NCBI RefSeq assembly: GCF_900106675.1
Contig: NZ_FNOB01000005.1
Location: 124,001-188,000 of the forward strand
DNA from: Allgaiera indica
Lineage (GTDB): Bacteria > Pseudomonadota > Alphaproteobacteria > Rhodobacterales > Rhodobacteraceae
Reading direction: 5' to 3'
DNA: 64,000 nt
This document shows, piece by piece, positions 20,089-27,539 of the stretch; the first letter of the stretch is position 1; each line of letters begins with the position of its first letter. The position numbers were made by a program, and so were the translations under genes. The notes under the pieces are model-generated. The model was not told the origin of the DNA, searched no databases, and saw nothing but the letters and a program-made list of their open reading frames with translations.

Positions 20089-21084
20089 TCAGAGCGAGCC
20101 GACCTTCAACCACCGCGCCAGTTCTCCCACCACACCACGGCGGAACAGCAGCACGCAGGCGATGAAGGTCGCCCCGATCACCACCTGCACCCAGGAGCCG
20201 ATGGCGCTGAGGAATTGCTGCAGCGCGACCACGATGAACGCCCCCACCACCGGGCCGAAGATCGTGCCAAGGCCGCCCAGCAGCGTCATCAGGATCACCT
20301 CGCCCGACATCTGCCAATGCGCGTCGGTGAGCGAGGCGAACTGGAAGACGATGCTTTTCGTCGATCCGGCCACCCCGGCCAGCGTCGCCGACAGCACGAA
20401 GGCGATCAGCTTGTAGCGGTCGGTGTTGTAGCCCAGCGACAGCGCGCGCGGCTCGTTCTCGCGGATCGCCTGAAGGACCTGGCCGAAGGGCGAATGGATG
20501 ATGCGGTAGATGATCAGGAAGCCGACCAGGAATACCGCCGCGACGAAGTAGTACATGTTGAGCGTCTGGTTGAGGTCGATCAGCCCGAAGAGATGGCCGC
20601 GCGGAATGCCCTGAAGGCCGTTCTCGCCGCCGGTGAAGGGCAGTTGCAGCGCGAAGAAATAGACGATCTGCGCCAGCGCCAGGGTAATCATCGCGAAATA
20701 GATCCCCTGGCGGCGGATCGCCAGCGCCCCGACCACATACCCCAGCGCCGCCGAGAAGGCCGCGCCCAGCAGGATGCCGGGGATCGGTGGCACGCCCCAG
20801 GCGGTCAGGGCGTGTCCGGTGATATAGGCCGCGCCACCGAAGAAGGCGGCATGACCGAAGGACAGAAGGCCGGTGAAGCCGATCAGCAGGTTGAAGGCGC
20901 AGGCGAACAGCGCAAAGCACAGCAACTGCATCACGAAGACCGGATACAGCATCGTGGGCGCCAGCAGCACGAAGCCGATCAGCAGCACCCAGAACACCGC
21001 CTGCAGGACGCGCCCGCGCGTCTGGCCCGCGGGGCCGGACAGCGCATCGAATTCGGCGATCTCGGAATGTGTCGTCACGTTCAT
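20089..21084 (-). CDS. livM: Branched-chain amino acid-type ABC permease LivM
   Basis: A 331-residue inner-membrane permease with about ten hydrophobic segments and the LivM signature FNLLIGFTGLLSFGHAAFFGGAAYITGH, plus the RENEPRALSLGYNTDRYKLIAF cytoplasmic EAA-type loop. It pairs with LivH (10-bp gap upstream) to form the channel of a hydrophobic amino acid or amide importer. It is the last gene of the five-gene operon and ends at a REP-like inverted repeat. The ligand is not certain, because this transporter class also takes urea, amides and aromatic compounds. Confidence 0.92.
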   Translation of the reverse strand: MNVTTHSEIAEFDALSGPAGQTRGRVLQAVFWVLLIGFVLLAPTMLYPVFVMQLLCFALFACAFNLLIGFTGLLSFGHAAFFGGAAYITGHALTAWGVPPIPGILLGAAFSAALGYVVGALAIRRQGIYFAMITLALAQIVYFFALQLPFTGGENGLQGIPRGHLFGLIDLNQTLNMYYFVAAVFLVGFLIIYRIIHSPFGQVLQAIRENEPRALSLGYNTDRYKLIAFVLSATLAGVAGSTKSIVFQFASLTDAHWQMSGEVILMTLLGGLGTIFGPVVGAFIVVALQQFLSAIGSWVQVVIGATFIACVLLFRRGVVGELARWLKVGSL

Positions 21085-21094
21085 CGTCCCTGCC

Positions 21095-22000
21095 CTACCG
21101 CGTCCGTCCGAAAAGGCCCGCCGGACGCACCAGCAGCACCACGACCATCAGAAAGAAGATCACCGTATTGGCGGCGGGGGCGTAGAACACCTTGGTCACC
21201 CCCTCGATCAGCCCCAGCGCGATGCCGGTGGCCACCGCCCCCATGATCGAGCCCATGCCGCCGATCACCACAACCGCGAAGATGATGATGATCAGATCCG
21301 CCCCCATCAGCGGCGAGACCGAATAGATCGGCGCCGCCAGCACCCCCGCCAGTCCCGCCAGACCCGAGCCGAAGCCGAAGGTCAGGGTGATCATCAGCGG
21401 CACGTTGATGCCGAACGCCTTGACCAGTTCCGGGTTCTCGGTGCCCGCCCGCAGCATCGCGCCGATCCGGGTGCGTTCGATCACGAACCACACCGCCAGG
21501 CAGACCACGATCGAGAACACGATCACGAACAGCCGGTACTTGGGGAACATCATGAAGCCCAGGTTGACCACGCCGCGCAGGCTTTCGGGCTGGCCCGGAT
21601 AGGGCGTGCCCGAGGCGTTGAAGAAGTTGATGAACAGGCCCTGCAAGACCAGCGTCACCCCGAAGGTCAGAAGCAGGCTGTAGATCGGATCCAGCCCGTA
21701 CAGCCAGCGCAGCATGTAGCGTTCCATCAACATGCCGAAGCAGCCGACGATGATCGGCGCCAGCACCAGCGCGGGCCAAAAGCCGATGTGCAGCCAGCTC
21801 ATCCCGATCCAGATGCCGAAATAGGAATACAGGATCAACGCCACGAAGGCACCGGTCATGTAAAGCGCGCCATGGGCGAAGTTCACCACGTTCAGCAGCC
21901 CGAAGATGATCGCCAGGCCAAGGCTGAGCATGGCGTAGAACACGCCGTTGTTCAGCCCCAGCATGCCCTGCGCGAGGATCAGTCTCATCATAGGATCCAT
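21095..22000 (-). CDS. livH: Branched-chain amino acid-type ABC permease LivH
   Basis: A 301-residue permease with the LivH hallmark LGLAIIFGLLNVVNFAHGALYMTGAF near the N-terminus and RTRIGAMLRAGTENPELVKAFGIN as the ATPase-contact loop. The ATG at 22000 (MDPMMRLILAQG) follows a GGCGGAGGG ribosome site, which decides the start against the long upstream frame. A 53-bp spacer separates it from livF, and livM follows after 10 bp. Confidence 0.92.
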   Translation of the reverse strand: MDPMMRLILAQGMLGLNNGVFYAMLSLGLAIIFGLLNVVNFAHGALYMTGAFVALILYSYFGIWIGMSWLHIGFWPALVLAPIIVGCFGMLMERYMLRWLYGLDPIYSLLLTFGVTLVLQGLFINFFNASGTPYPGQPESLRGVVNLGFMMFPKYRLFVIVFSIVVCLAVWFVIERTRIGAMLRAGTENPELVKAFGINVPLMITLTFGFGSGLAGLAGVLAAPIYSVSPLMGADLIIIIFAVVVIGGMGSIMGAVATGIALGLIEGVTKVFYAPAANTVIFFLMVVVLLVRPAGLFGRTR

Positions 22001-22053
22001 GTCGCCCTCCGCCCGCTTTCGATGTTGGTCTTGTGCTTGGTCACGCCATCCCC

Positions 22054-22794
22054 CTAGACGCTGAGGTAATGGTTCAGCCGGTCCATGCTGGCGCCGACCT
22101 CGGCGGCCTCGATCCGGTCGATCACCGTGCCGTGCTCGATGATGTAATGCCGGTCGGCCAGCGGCGCGGCAAAGCGGAAGTTCTGCTCGACCAGTACGAT
22201 GGTATAGCCGCGCTCCTTCAGCTTGCGGATCGCGGTGCCCATTGCCTTGACGATCACCGGCGCCAGGCCCTCGGTGATTTCGTCCAGCAGCAACAGCCGC
22301 GCCCCGGTGCGCAGGATACGCGCCAGCGCCAGCATCTGCTGTTCGCCCCCCGACAGCCGCGTACCCATCCGGTTGCGGACCTCGCGCAGGTTGGGGAACA
22401 TCTCGAAGATCTCTTCCAGGCTCATGCCGCCCTCGCCCACCGCCGGCGGCAGCATCAGGTTCTCGCCCACCGTCAGGCTGGCGAAGATGCCGCGTTCCTC
22501 GGGGCAATAGCCGATGCCGCCCAGCGGCGCGATGCGATGCGCGGGCTTGGCGATGAATTCCTGCCCGCGGATCTGGATGGATCCGGTGCGGCGATCCACC
22601 ATGCCCATGATCGCGCGCAGCGTCGTGGTGCGGCCGGCGCCGTTGCGGCCCAGCAGGGTAATCAGCTGGCCCTCGGCCAGTTCCAGATCAATCCCGTGCA
22701 GGATGTGGGATTCGCCGTACCAGGCGTGCAGGTCGCGGATGTGCAGCAGCGGCGCGGCCGCGGCAGCCGTGGTCTGTTCCATCGTCTGGCTCAT
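22054..22794 (-). CDS. livF: Branched-chain amino acid-type ABC ATPase LivF
   Basis: A 246-residue ATPase. Walker A is GRNGAGRTT, with Arg where Lys is usual at the phosphate-binding position (GxxGxGKT); this is unusual and worth confirming. Signature LSGGEQQMLALARIL and Walker B RLLLLDEITEGLAP are normal. The ATG overlaps the livG stop by ATGA. Partner of LivG in the ATPase dimer. The substitution is read directly from the codon CGC within 22621-22660; if real, it might slow ATP hydrolysis at one site. Confidence 0.9.
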   Translation of the reverse strand: MSQTMEQTTAAAAAPLLHIRDLHAWYGESHILHGIDLELAEGQLITLLGRNGAGRTTTLRAIMGMVDRRTGSIQIRGQEFIAKPAHRIAPLGGIGYCPEERGIFASLTVGENLMLPPAVGEGGMSLEEIFEMFPNLREVRNRMGTRLSGGEQQMLALARILRTGARLLLLDEITEGLAPVIVKAMGTAIRKLKERGYTIVLVEQNFRFAAPLADRHYIIEHGTVIDRIEAAEVGASMDRLNHYLSV

Positions 22795-23555
22795 GCCTCG
22801 GCCTCCTCGGCGCTGACGCCCATGTAGGCCTCCATCACCGCCTGGTTCTTCGAGACCACCTCATAGGGTCCCTCGGCCAGAACCTCGCCGCGGTTCAAGA
22901 CGGTGATCGTGTCGGCCAGTTTCGACACCACCCCCAGATTGTGTTCCACCATGATGATCGTGCGCCCCTTGGACACCTTGCGGATCAGATCGGTCACGGA
23001 GCCCACGTCCTCGGTGCCCATGCCCTGGGTGGGCTCATCCAGCAGCATCAGCTCGGGCTCCAGCGCCAGGGTGGTGGCGATCTCCAGCGCGCGCTTGCGG
23101 CCATAGGGCAATTCGACCGCGCGCAGATGGGCAAAATCCTTCAGCCCAACCTGATCGAGCCGCGCGACGGCCTCCTGGTCAAGGCTTTCGAGCACCTTCT
23201 TCGAGCGCCAGAAGTGATAGCTGACGCCCAGCCGGCGCTGCAGTGCCAGGCGGACGTTTTCCATCGCCGTCAGATGCGGGAAGACGGCCGAGATCTGGAA
23301 CGAGCGCACGATGCCGTGGTTGGCGATCTCGGCGGGTTTCCAGCTGGTGATGTCGGTGCCGTTGAACAGGATCCGGCCGGCGGTGGGGGCGTGGAACTTG
23401 GTCAGCAGGTTGAAGACCGTGGTCTTGCCCGCGCCGTTCGGGCCGATGATCGCGTGGATCGTGCCGCGGGCGATCTTCAGGTTGACGTTCTTCACGGCCA
23501 GGAAGCCGCCGAAGCTGATCTGAAGGTCCCGGGTCTCAAGGATAATGTCGGTCAT
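22791..23555 (-). CDS. livG: Branched-chain amino acid-type ABC ATPase LivG
   Basis: A 254-residue ATPase with Walker A GPNGAGKTT, Walker B LMLLDEPTQGM and a His switch in MVEHNLG. The signature loop is degenerate (VELPYGRKRALEIATTLAL rather than LSYGxQR), which is within the range of this subfamily. The start at 23555 (MTDIILETRDLQISFGG) is where homology begins. It is the first gene after the hairpin that follows the binding-protein gene and overlaps livF by ATGA. Confidence 0.91.
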   Translation of the reverse strand: MTDIILETRDLQISFGGFLAVKNVNLKIARGTIHAIIGPNGAGKTTVFNLLTKFHAPTAGRILFNGTDITSWKPAEIANHGIVRSFQISAVFPHLTAMENVRLALQRRLGVSYHFWRSKKVLESLDQEAVARLDQVGLKDFAHLRAVELPYGRKRALEIATTLALEPELMLLDEPTQGMGTEDVGSVTDLIRKVSKGRTIIMVEHNLGVVSKLADTITVLNRGEVLAEGPYEVVSKNQAVMEAYMGVSAEEAEA

Positions 23556-23621
23556 GCGCGCGTTGGTTCCCTGCAGGGAAGGCGGGGGCCGCCTTCCTGA
23601 CACCTCATGCGGTGCGGTGCC

Positions 23622-23650
23622 GGACGCGGCGGCAAGGTGCCGCCGCGTCC
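23622..23650 (-). terminator. Strong stem-loop after the Liv binding-protein gene
   Basis: Perfect 13-bp stem (GGACGCGGCGGCA / TGCCGCCGCGTCC) with a 3-nt loop, 13 bp after the binding-protein stop and 67 bp before livG. No T-run follows, so it probably protects the upstream mRNA or attenuates. The position matches that of the hairpin in the peptide operon at 13561. Confidence 0.75.
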
Positions 23651-23663
23651 GTGTCCGCAAGCG

Positions 23664-24881
23664 TTACGATTTCACCAGCGGGCAGCCGCCCTTGGCCAGG
23701 GTGAAATAGGCGTCCTTGCCGGGGATCGTGCGCACCACCTTGGCCACGTCCCACGGCCCGTCCTTGGGCTGTTGCACCTTCAGCAGGTACATGTCGTGCA
23801 CCAGAAGGCCGTCCTGACGGATCTGGCCGCCCTTGGCGAAGAAGTCGTCGATCTTCATCTTGCCCAGCTCGGCGCGCACCGCGTCGGCATTGTCGGTGCC
23901 CGCGGCCTTGATCGCCTTCAGATAGGCCATGGTCAGCGAATAATCCGCCGCATGCGGGAAGGTCGGCGCCGCGCCGTTCGAGAATTTCTCGTATTCCTTC
24001 ATCCACTTGCGCGAGGCCGCGTCCTGGTTCCAGTACCAGGCCGAGGTGAACTGCAACCCCTTGGCGACATTGGTGCCCAGGCTTTTCACGTCCGAAATCA
24101 GCACCAGCATGCCGGCCAGCTGCTGGCCGCCCTGAACGATGCCGAACTCATGCGCCTGCTTGATCGCGTTGACGGTGTCCTGGCCGGCATTGGCCAGACC
24201 GATCACCTGCGCGCCCGAAGCCTGCGCCTGCAGCAGATAGGATGAGAAGTCGTTGCTTCCCAGCGGCACGTCCGAGGCCCCCACGACCTTGCCGCCCAGC
24301 GCCTTCACCACCTGGGCGGTGTTGTTTTGCAGCGCATGGCCGAAGGCGTAATCGGCAGTGATGAAATACCAGCTCTTGCCACCGTTCTTGACGATCGCCG
24401 TCGCGGTGCCGACCGGCAGCGCATGGGTGTCATAGCCGTAGTGGATGCCGTATTTCGTGCAGGCCTTGCCGGTCAGCGCGCTGGTCGCGGCGCCGGTCGT
24501 CATGGTGATGACATGTTTATCGGACGCCAGCTTCTGCACCGCCAGCGCCACGGCCGAGTTGGTCAGGTCGGCGATCATGTCGACGTGATCCTCGTCGATC
24601 CACTTGCGCGCGATGGAAGAGGCCACGTCGGCCTTGTTCTGGTGATCGGCCGAGATCACCTCGATCGGCTTGCCCAGCACCTTGCCGCCGAAATCGCGCA
24701 CCGCCATCTTCACCGCGGCCACGGCGCCCGGGCCGCTGAAACCGGTCGAATAGACGCCGGACATGTCGCCCAGCACGCCGATCTTGACGACGCCGTTGGA
24801 AATGCCGCCCGCCGCCAGCGCGCCGGTCGCCGAAAAGGCGACCATCGCCGCCGTGGCGCAAAGTTTGGTAATGGCTTTCAT
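23664..24881 (-). CDS. Branched-chain amino acid/amide ABC substrate-binding protein
   Basis: A 405-residue periplasmic binding protein of the Leu/Ile/Val-type (family 4). A signal peptide runs to about residue 23 (MKAITKLCATAAMVAFSATGALA). The mature part contains VVKIGVLGDMSGVYSTGFSGPG and WYFITADYAFGHALQ, the fold's usual landmarks. The ATG follows GGGAGGAAATCA, a near-ideal ribosome site. It is the first gene of the livKGFHM-like operon. Family-4 proteins with the motif SGVYS occur in systems for amides and aromatic acids as well as branched-chain amino acids, so the ligand is left open. Confidence 0.92.
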   Translation of the reverse strand: MKAITKLCATAAMVAFSATGALAAGGISNGVVKIGVLGDMSGVYSTGFSGPGAVAAVKMAVRDFGGKVLGKPIEVISADHQNKADVASSIARKWIDEDHVDMIADLTNSAVALAVQKLASDKHVITMTTGAATSALTGKACTKYGIHYGYDTHALPVGTATAIVKNGGKSWYFITADYAFGHALQNNTAQVVKALGGKVVGASDVPLGSNDFSSYLLQAQASGAQVIGLANAGQDTVNAIKQAHEFGIVQGGQQLAGMLVLISDVKSLGTNVAKGLQFTSAWYWNQDAASRKWMKEYEKFSNGAAPTFPHAADYSLTMAYLKAIKAAGTDNADAVRAELGKMKIDDFFAKGGQIRQDGLLVHDMYLLKVQQPKDGPWDVAKVVRTIPGKDAYFTLAKGGCPLVKS

Positions 24882-25317
24882 TGATTTCCTCCCAGTCCTG
24901 CCGCCTATCGCGGCACATTGGTCTCTCGAACGCGCGCCCCCGATCGAGGCTGAACGCGCCAGGCTATGGTGTCACGACCTCCTGCCCGGCACGCCGGGAG
25001 GGGAATCGAAATCTGGGGATACAACACACCGACCGCACAACGATACTTGGCGAAAACGGGTGCGGCGGCCTCCCCCCTACGCGCCGAACGGAACCACCTC
25101 TTGCGCGCGCGGCCCTCGGGTCGCGAATCGGTCAAGGCGGCATGGCGTCTCTGCGCGACCCTTTGCCGGTGGTCGGGTTAATGCGATCTTTCCGGCATGT
25201 CCAGAGCGATTGCACCCGGTGCGGCGCGCGAAACATGTCGCGCCTTTGCGGCTGCGGGCGACACAGAGGCGCCGGGCGGGATCACCGCCCGGCGCCTTGA
25301 TCATCGGCAACGCGACG
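24882..25317. other. 436-bp intergenic region: Liv operon leader plus MFS 3' end
   Basis: No convincing gene. The left part (24882 to about 25100) must hold the promoter of the binding-protein gene; a small CCCGGCACGCCGGG hairpin lies at 24985-24998. The right part holds the terminator hairpin of the MFS gene at 25268-25296. No clear -35/-10 pair could be assigned by eye. Confidence 0.6.
25268..25296 (-). terminator. Terminator-like hairpin after the MFS gene
   Basis: Perfect 12-bp stem GGCGCCGGGCGG / CCGCCCGGCGCC with loop GATCA, 21 bp after the MFS stop codon. It lacks a marked T-run but is the strongest hairpin in the gap. Confidence 0.7.
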
Positions 25318-26955
25318 TCAGAACAGCGCGGCGCCCTTCGACAGCGCGATCCACACCCCGATCAGGAACGGGATGCCGACGGCCAGCCAGAACACCACGC
25401 CCAGCGCGCCGAACTGCCCGCGCGCCGCGGTCGAGGCCACGGCCCCGCGCGCGGTGTTGTCGTGCTGCAACGCGCGCTCCTGTGCCAGTTCTTCGTCGCT
25501 CATGTAGTGCTTGTCGTCGACCGGCTTGATCATCGCGTTGAAGATCAGGCCCAGCAGCAACAGCCCCGCCATGATGTAGAGCGTGCGGTCGTAGACCAGG
25601 TTGTGCGGCACGCCGTGGTCAAGCTGGTACTGGCGCACGCTGGCGATCAGCACCGGGCCGATGATACCCGCCGCCGACCAGGCGGTGATCAGCCGGCCAT
25701 GGATGGCGCCGACCATCTGCGTGCCGAAGATGTCGGCCAGATAGGCCGGCACGGTCGAGAAACCGCCACCATACATCGTCAGGATGATGCAGATCGACAG
25801 CACGAACATGCTGGCCATCCCCAGGTGGCCCCAGGTCGGCAGCAGGATGTAGAGCGCCATGCCCAGGATGAAGAAGGTGGCATAGGTCGTCTTGCGGCCG
25901 ATCTTGTCGCTGAGCGAGGCCCAGAACAGCCGCCCGAGAGAGTTGAACAGGCTGATCAGGCCGACCAGACCAGCGGCGGCGGCGACGATCGCGGCCTTCT
26001 GCGCGGTGGGGCTCATCCCCGCGCCCTCGTTGCCCAGCAGGTGATTGCCGAACACGTCCTGCAGCATCGGGCTGGCCATCGAGATCACGCCGATCCCGGC
26101 GGTCACGTTGAGGCACAGAACCAGCCAGATCAGCCAGAACTGACGCGTGCCCGCGACACGGTTGAGGTGCACATGGCGCTTGGTGATCATCGCCTTCGAG
26201 CGCGCAGCGTCGGCGTCGGACCAGCCCTCGGGGCGCCAGCCGGTGGGCGCCACGCGGAACGAGAACGCGCCGATCGACATCACCGCGACGTAGATCAGGC
26301 CAAGGATGACCATCGCCTGCCAGACGCCCTGCACGCCGTTATGCGAGAACTTGCCCATCAGCCAGACCGCCAGCGGCGCGCCGACCATGGCGCCGCCGCC
26401 ATAGCCCATGATGGCAAAGCCCGTGGCCATGCCGCGCCGGTCGGGGAACCATTTGATCAGCGTGGAAACCGGGGTGATGTAGCCAAGCCCCTGCCCAATT
26501 CCCCCGAGTACGCCGGTACCGAGGTAAAACAGCCAAAGCTGGTGCCACATGACGCCAAGTCCGCCCAGCACCATGCCGCCGCCCCAGCACAGCGCGGCGA
26601 TGAAGCCCGCCTTGCGTGGCCCGGCATGTTCCAGCCAGCCGCCCCAGATCGCGGCCGAGATGCCGAGAATGGCGATGAAGGTTTCAAAAACATGCGTTTC
26701 AGCCGGCACCGACCAGTTGCACTGGGTGGTGGTCAGCATGCCGAAGAAGCCCAGATTGCCGCAATCGGCGGCCGGCTGGGCGATCAGATGCGCCATCGGC
26801 AGCCAGAAGACCGAAAAGCCATAGGCCATGCCGATGCTCAGATGGATACAAAGCGCGGCTGGCACCACGAGCCAGCGGTTATACCCGGGCCCTGCGATGG
26901 TTGCCTCGCGGCTAAGAATGGACGACGCGGGTGCGCCGTCGGCGATGGAAGCCAT
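25318..26955 (-). CDS. MFS transporter, OFA (oxalate/formate antiporter) family
   Basis: A 545-residue inner-membrane carrier with about 12 membrane segments. The OFA pattern is seen in AIWGGWLEHAGPRKAGFIAALCW, GIGQGLGYITPVSTLIKWFPDRRGMATG and GGFSTVPAYLADIFGTQ. The long C-terminal cytoplasmic stretch and extra terminal helix are typical of the larger bacterial members. OFA carriers move monocarboxylates or oxalate/formate; the substrate here is unknown. The ATG at 26955 follows an AGGGAGGG site; frame further upstream is non-coding. A sigma70-like promoter and three phased palindromes lie upstream, and the next genes upstream encode a histidine kinase and response regulator, the likely control system. 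Confidence 0.9.
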   Translation of the reverse strand: MASIADGAPASSILSREATIAGPGYNRWLVVPAALCIHLSIGMAYGFSVFWLPMAHLIAQPAADCGNLGFFGMLTTTQCNWSVPAETHVFETFIAILGISAAIWGGWLEHAGPRKAGFIAALCWGGGMVLGGLGVMWHQLWLFYLGTGVLGGIGQGLGYITPVSTLIKWFPDRRGMATGFAIMGYGGGAMVGAPLAVWLMGKFSHNGVQGVWQAMVILGLIYVAVMSIGAFSFRVAPTGWRPEGWSDADAARSKAMITKRHVHLNRVAGTRQFWLIWLVLCLNVTAGIGVISMASPMLQDVFGNHLLGNEGAGMSPTAQKAAIVAAAAGLVGLISLFNSLGRLFWASLSDKIGRKTTYATFFILGMALYILLPTWGHLGMASMFVLSICIILTMYGGGFSTVPAYLADIFGTQMVGAIHGRLITAWSAAGIIGPVLIASVRQYQLDHGVPHNLVYDRTLYIMAGLLLLGLIFNAMIKPVDDKHYMSDEELAQERALQHDNTARGAVASTAARGQFGALGVVFWLAVGIPFLIGVWIALSKGAALF

Positions 26956-27051
26956 GGAGTCCCTCCCTGTTACCCTTGCACCCGCCCCGGTCCGCGCTGT
27001 TGCCGCGCGGTGGGGCTCCCCGGATGCCGGCGGCACCTGCCGCCGGGGCGC

Positions 27052-27080
27052 ACAATGCTGCGTGACCTCTGCATCGTCAA
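27052..27080 (-). promoter_or_regulatory. Sigma70-like promoter of the MFS gene with UP-like tract
   Basis: On the minus strand TTGACG, 17-bp spacer, CATTGT; an A-tract (AAAACAAACAAAAAAATAT) lies directly upstream of the -35 element. No TGGCAC-N5-TTGC sigma54 element is seen. The palindromes are centred about 74, 116 and 158 bp before the predicted start. Confidence 0.6.
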
Positions 27081-27111
27081 ATATTTTTTTGTTTGTTTTC
27101 AATGCGATAGA

Positions 27112-27210
27112 TGGACTTTCTGTCCAAATGGTGCGGCTGGAAAGGCGGTGATCTGGACATTCTGTCCATCCCGCATCCGCAGGACGGCCTGAATTGGGAC
27201 ATTTTGTCCA
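27112..27210. promoter_or_regulatory. Three 15-bp palindromic operators spaced 42 bp apart
   Basis: TGGACTTTCTGTCCA (27112-27126), TGGACATTCTGTCCA (27154-27168) and GGGACATTTTGTCCA (27196-27210), centred at 27119, 27161 and 27203. The spacing is exactly 42 bp twice, i.e. four helical turns, so all sites face the same side of the DNA. Consensus TGGACA-N3-TGTCCA. The neighbouring response regulator is the obvious candidate binder; this is inferred. Confidence 0.8.
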
Positions 27211-27539
27211 TTTCGGGGGAAGTCGGGCGGGCGGCCTGCGCCACGGAACCCGTTCCAGCTTTGTGCCGTTCCGCGCACCCGGCGGCAAGGGGAAAGCTGG
27301 CGATGCGCGCTTTCTTGCCAGGTGCAAGCTTGGGGCGCGGGCCCAGCCCGGCGCACCTTGCCCGCAGGGGGGAGGCGACGCCGCCCAGGGACCCGCAGCC
27401 CTTCGCCTCGGCGGGGTCGGCGGCGTCAAAGCGCCTGCCCGTCCTGCCCGAAGCCGCCGCCATTCGTCGGCACGCCTCCGGCGCGACGGGACGGGTACGC
27501 GCGCCGTTTGCCTGCCGTACCTACCGGGCGGGCGCCCCC

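Larger units (their letters stand above)
26956..27539. other. 584-bp regulatory region between sensor kinase and MFS genes
   Basis: Non-coding. It holds, from right to left in the direction of transcription, about 330 bp of featureless GC-rich sequence after the kinase gene, three 15-bp palindromes (27112-27210), an A-rich UP-like tract (27081-27100), a -35/-10 pair (27052-27080) and a roughly 90-nt leader to the MFS start. The A/T-rich block at 27081-27110 stands out sharply from its GC-rich surroundings. Confidence 0.75.

Noticed and set aside
25268-25296. Operator for the Liv binding-protein gene
   Set aside because: The perfect stem-loop is only 21 bp after the MFS stop but nearly 400 bp upstream of the Liv gene, so a terminator is the simpler reading.
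26956-27111. Possible sigma54 promoter for the MFS gene, expected from an NtrC-type neighbour
   Set aside because: No TGGCAC-N5-TTGC match on the minus strand; the region instead shows a TTGACG-N17-CATTGT pair.
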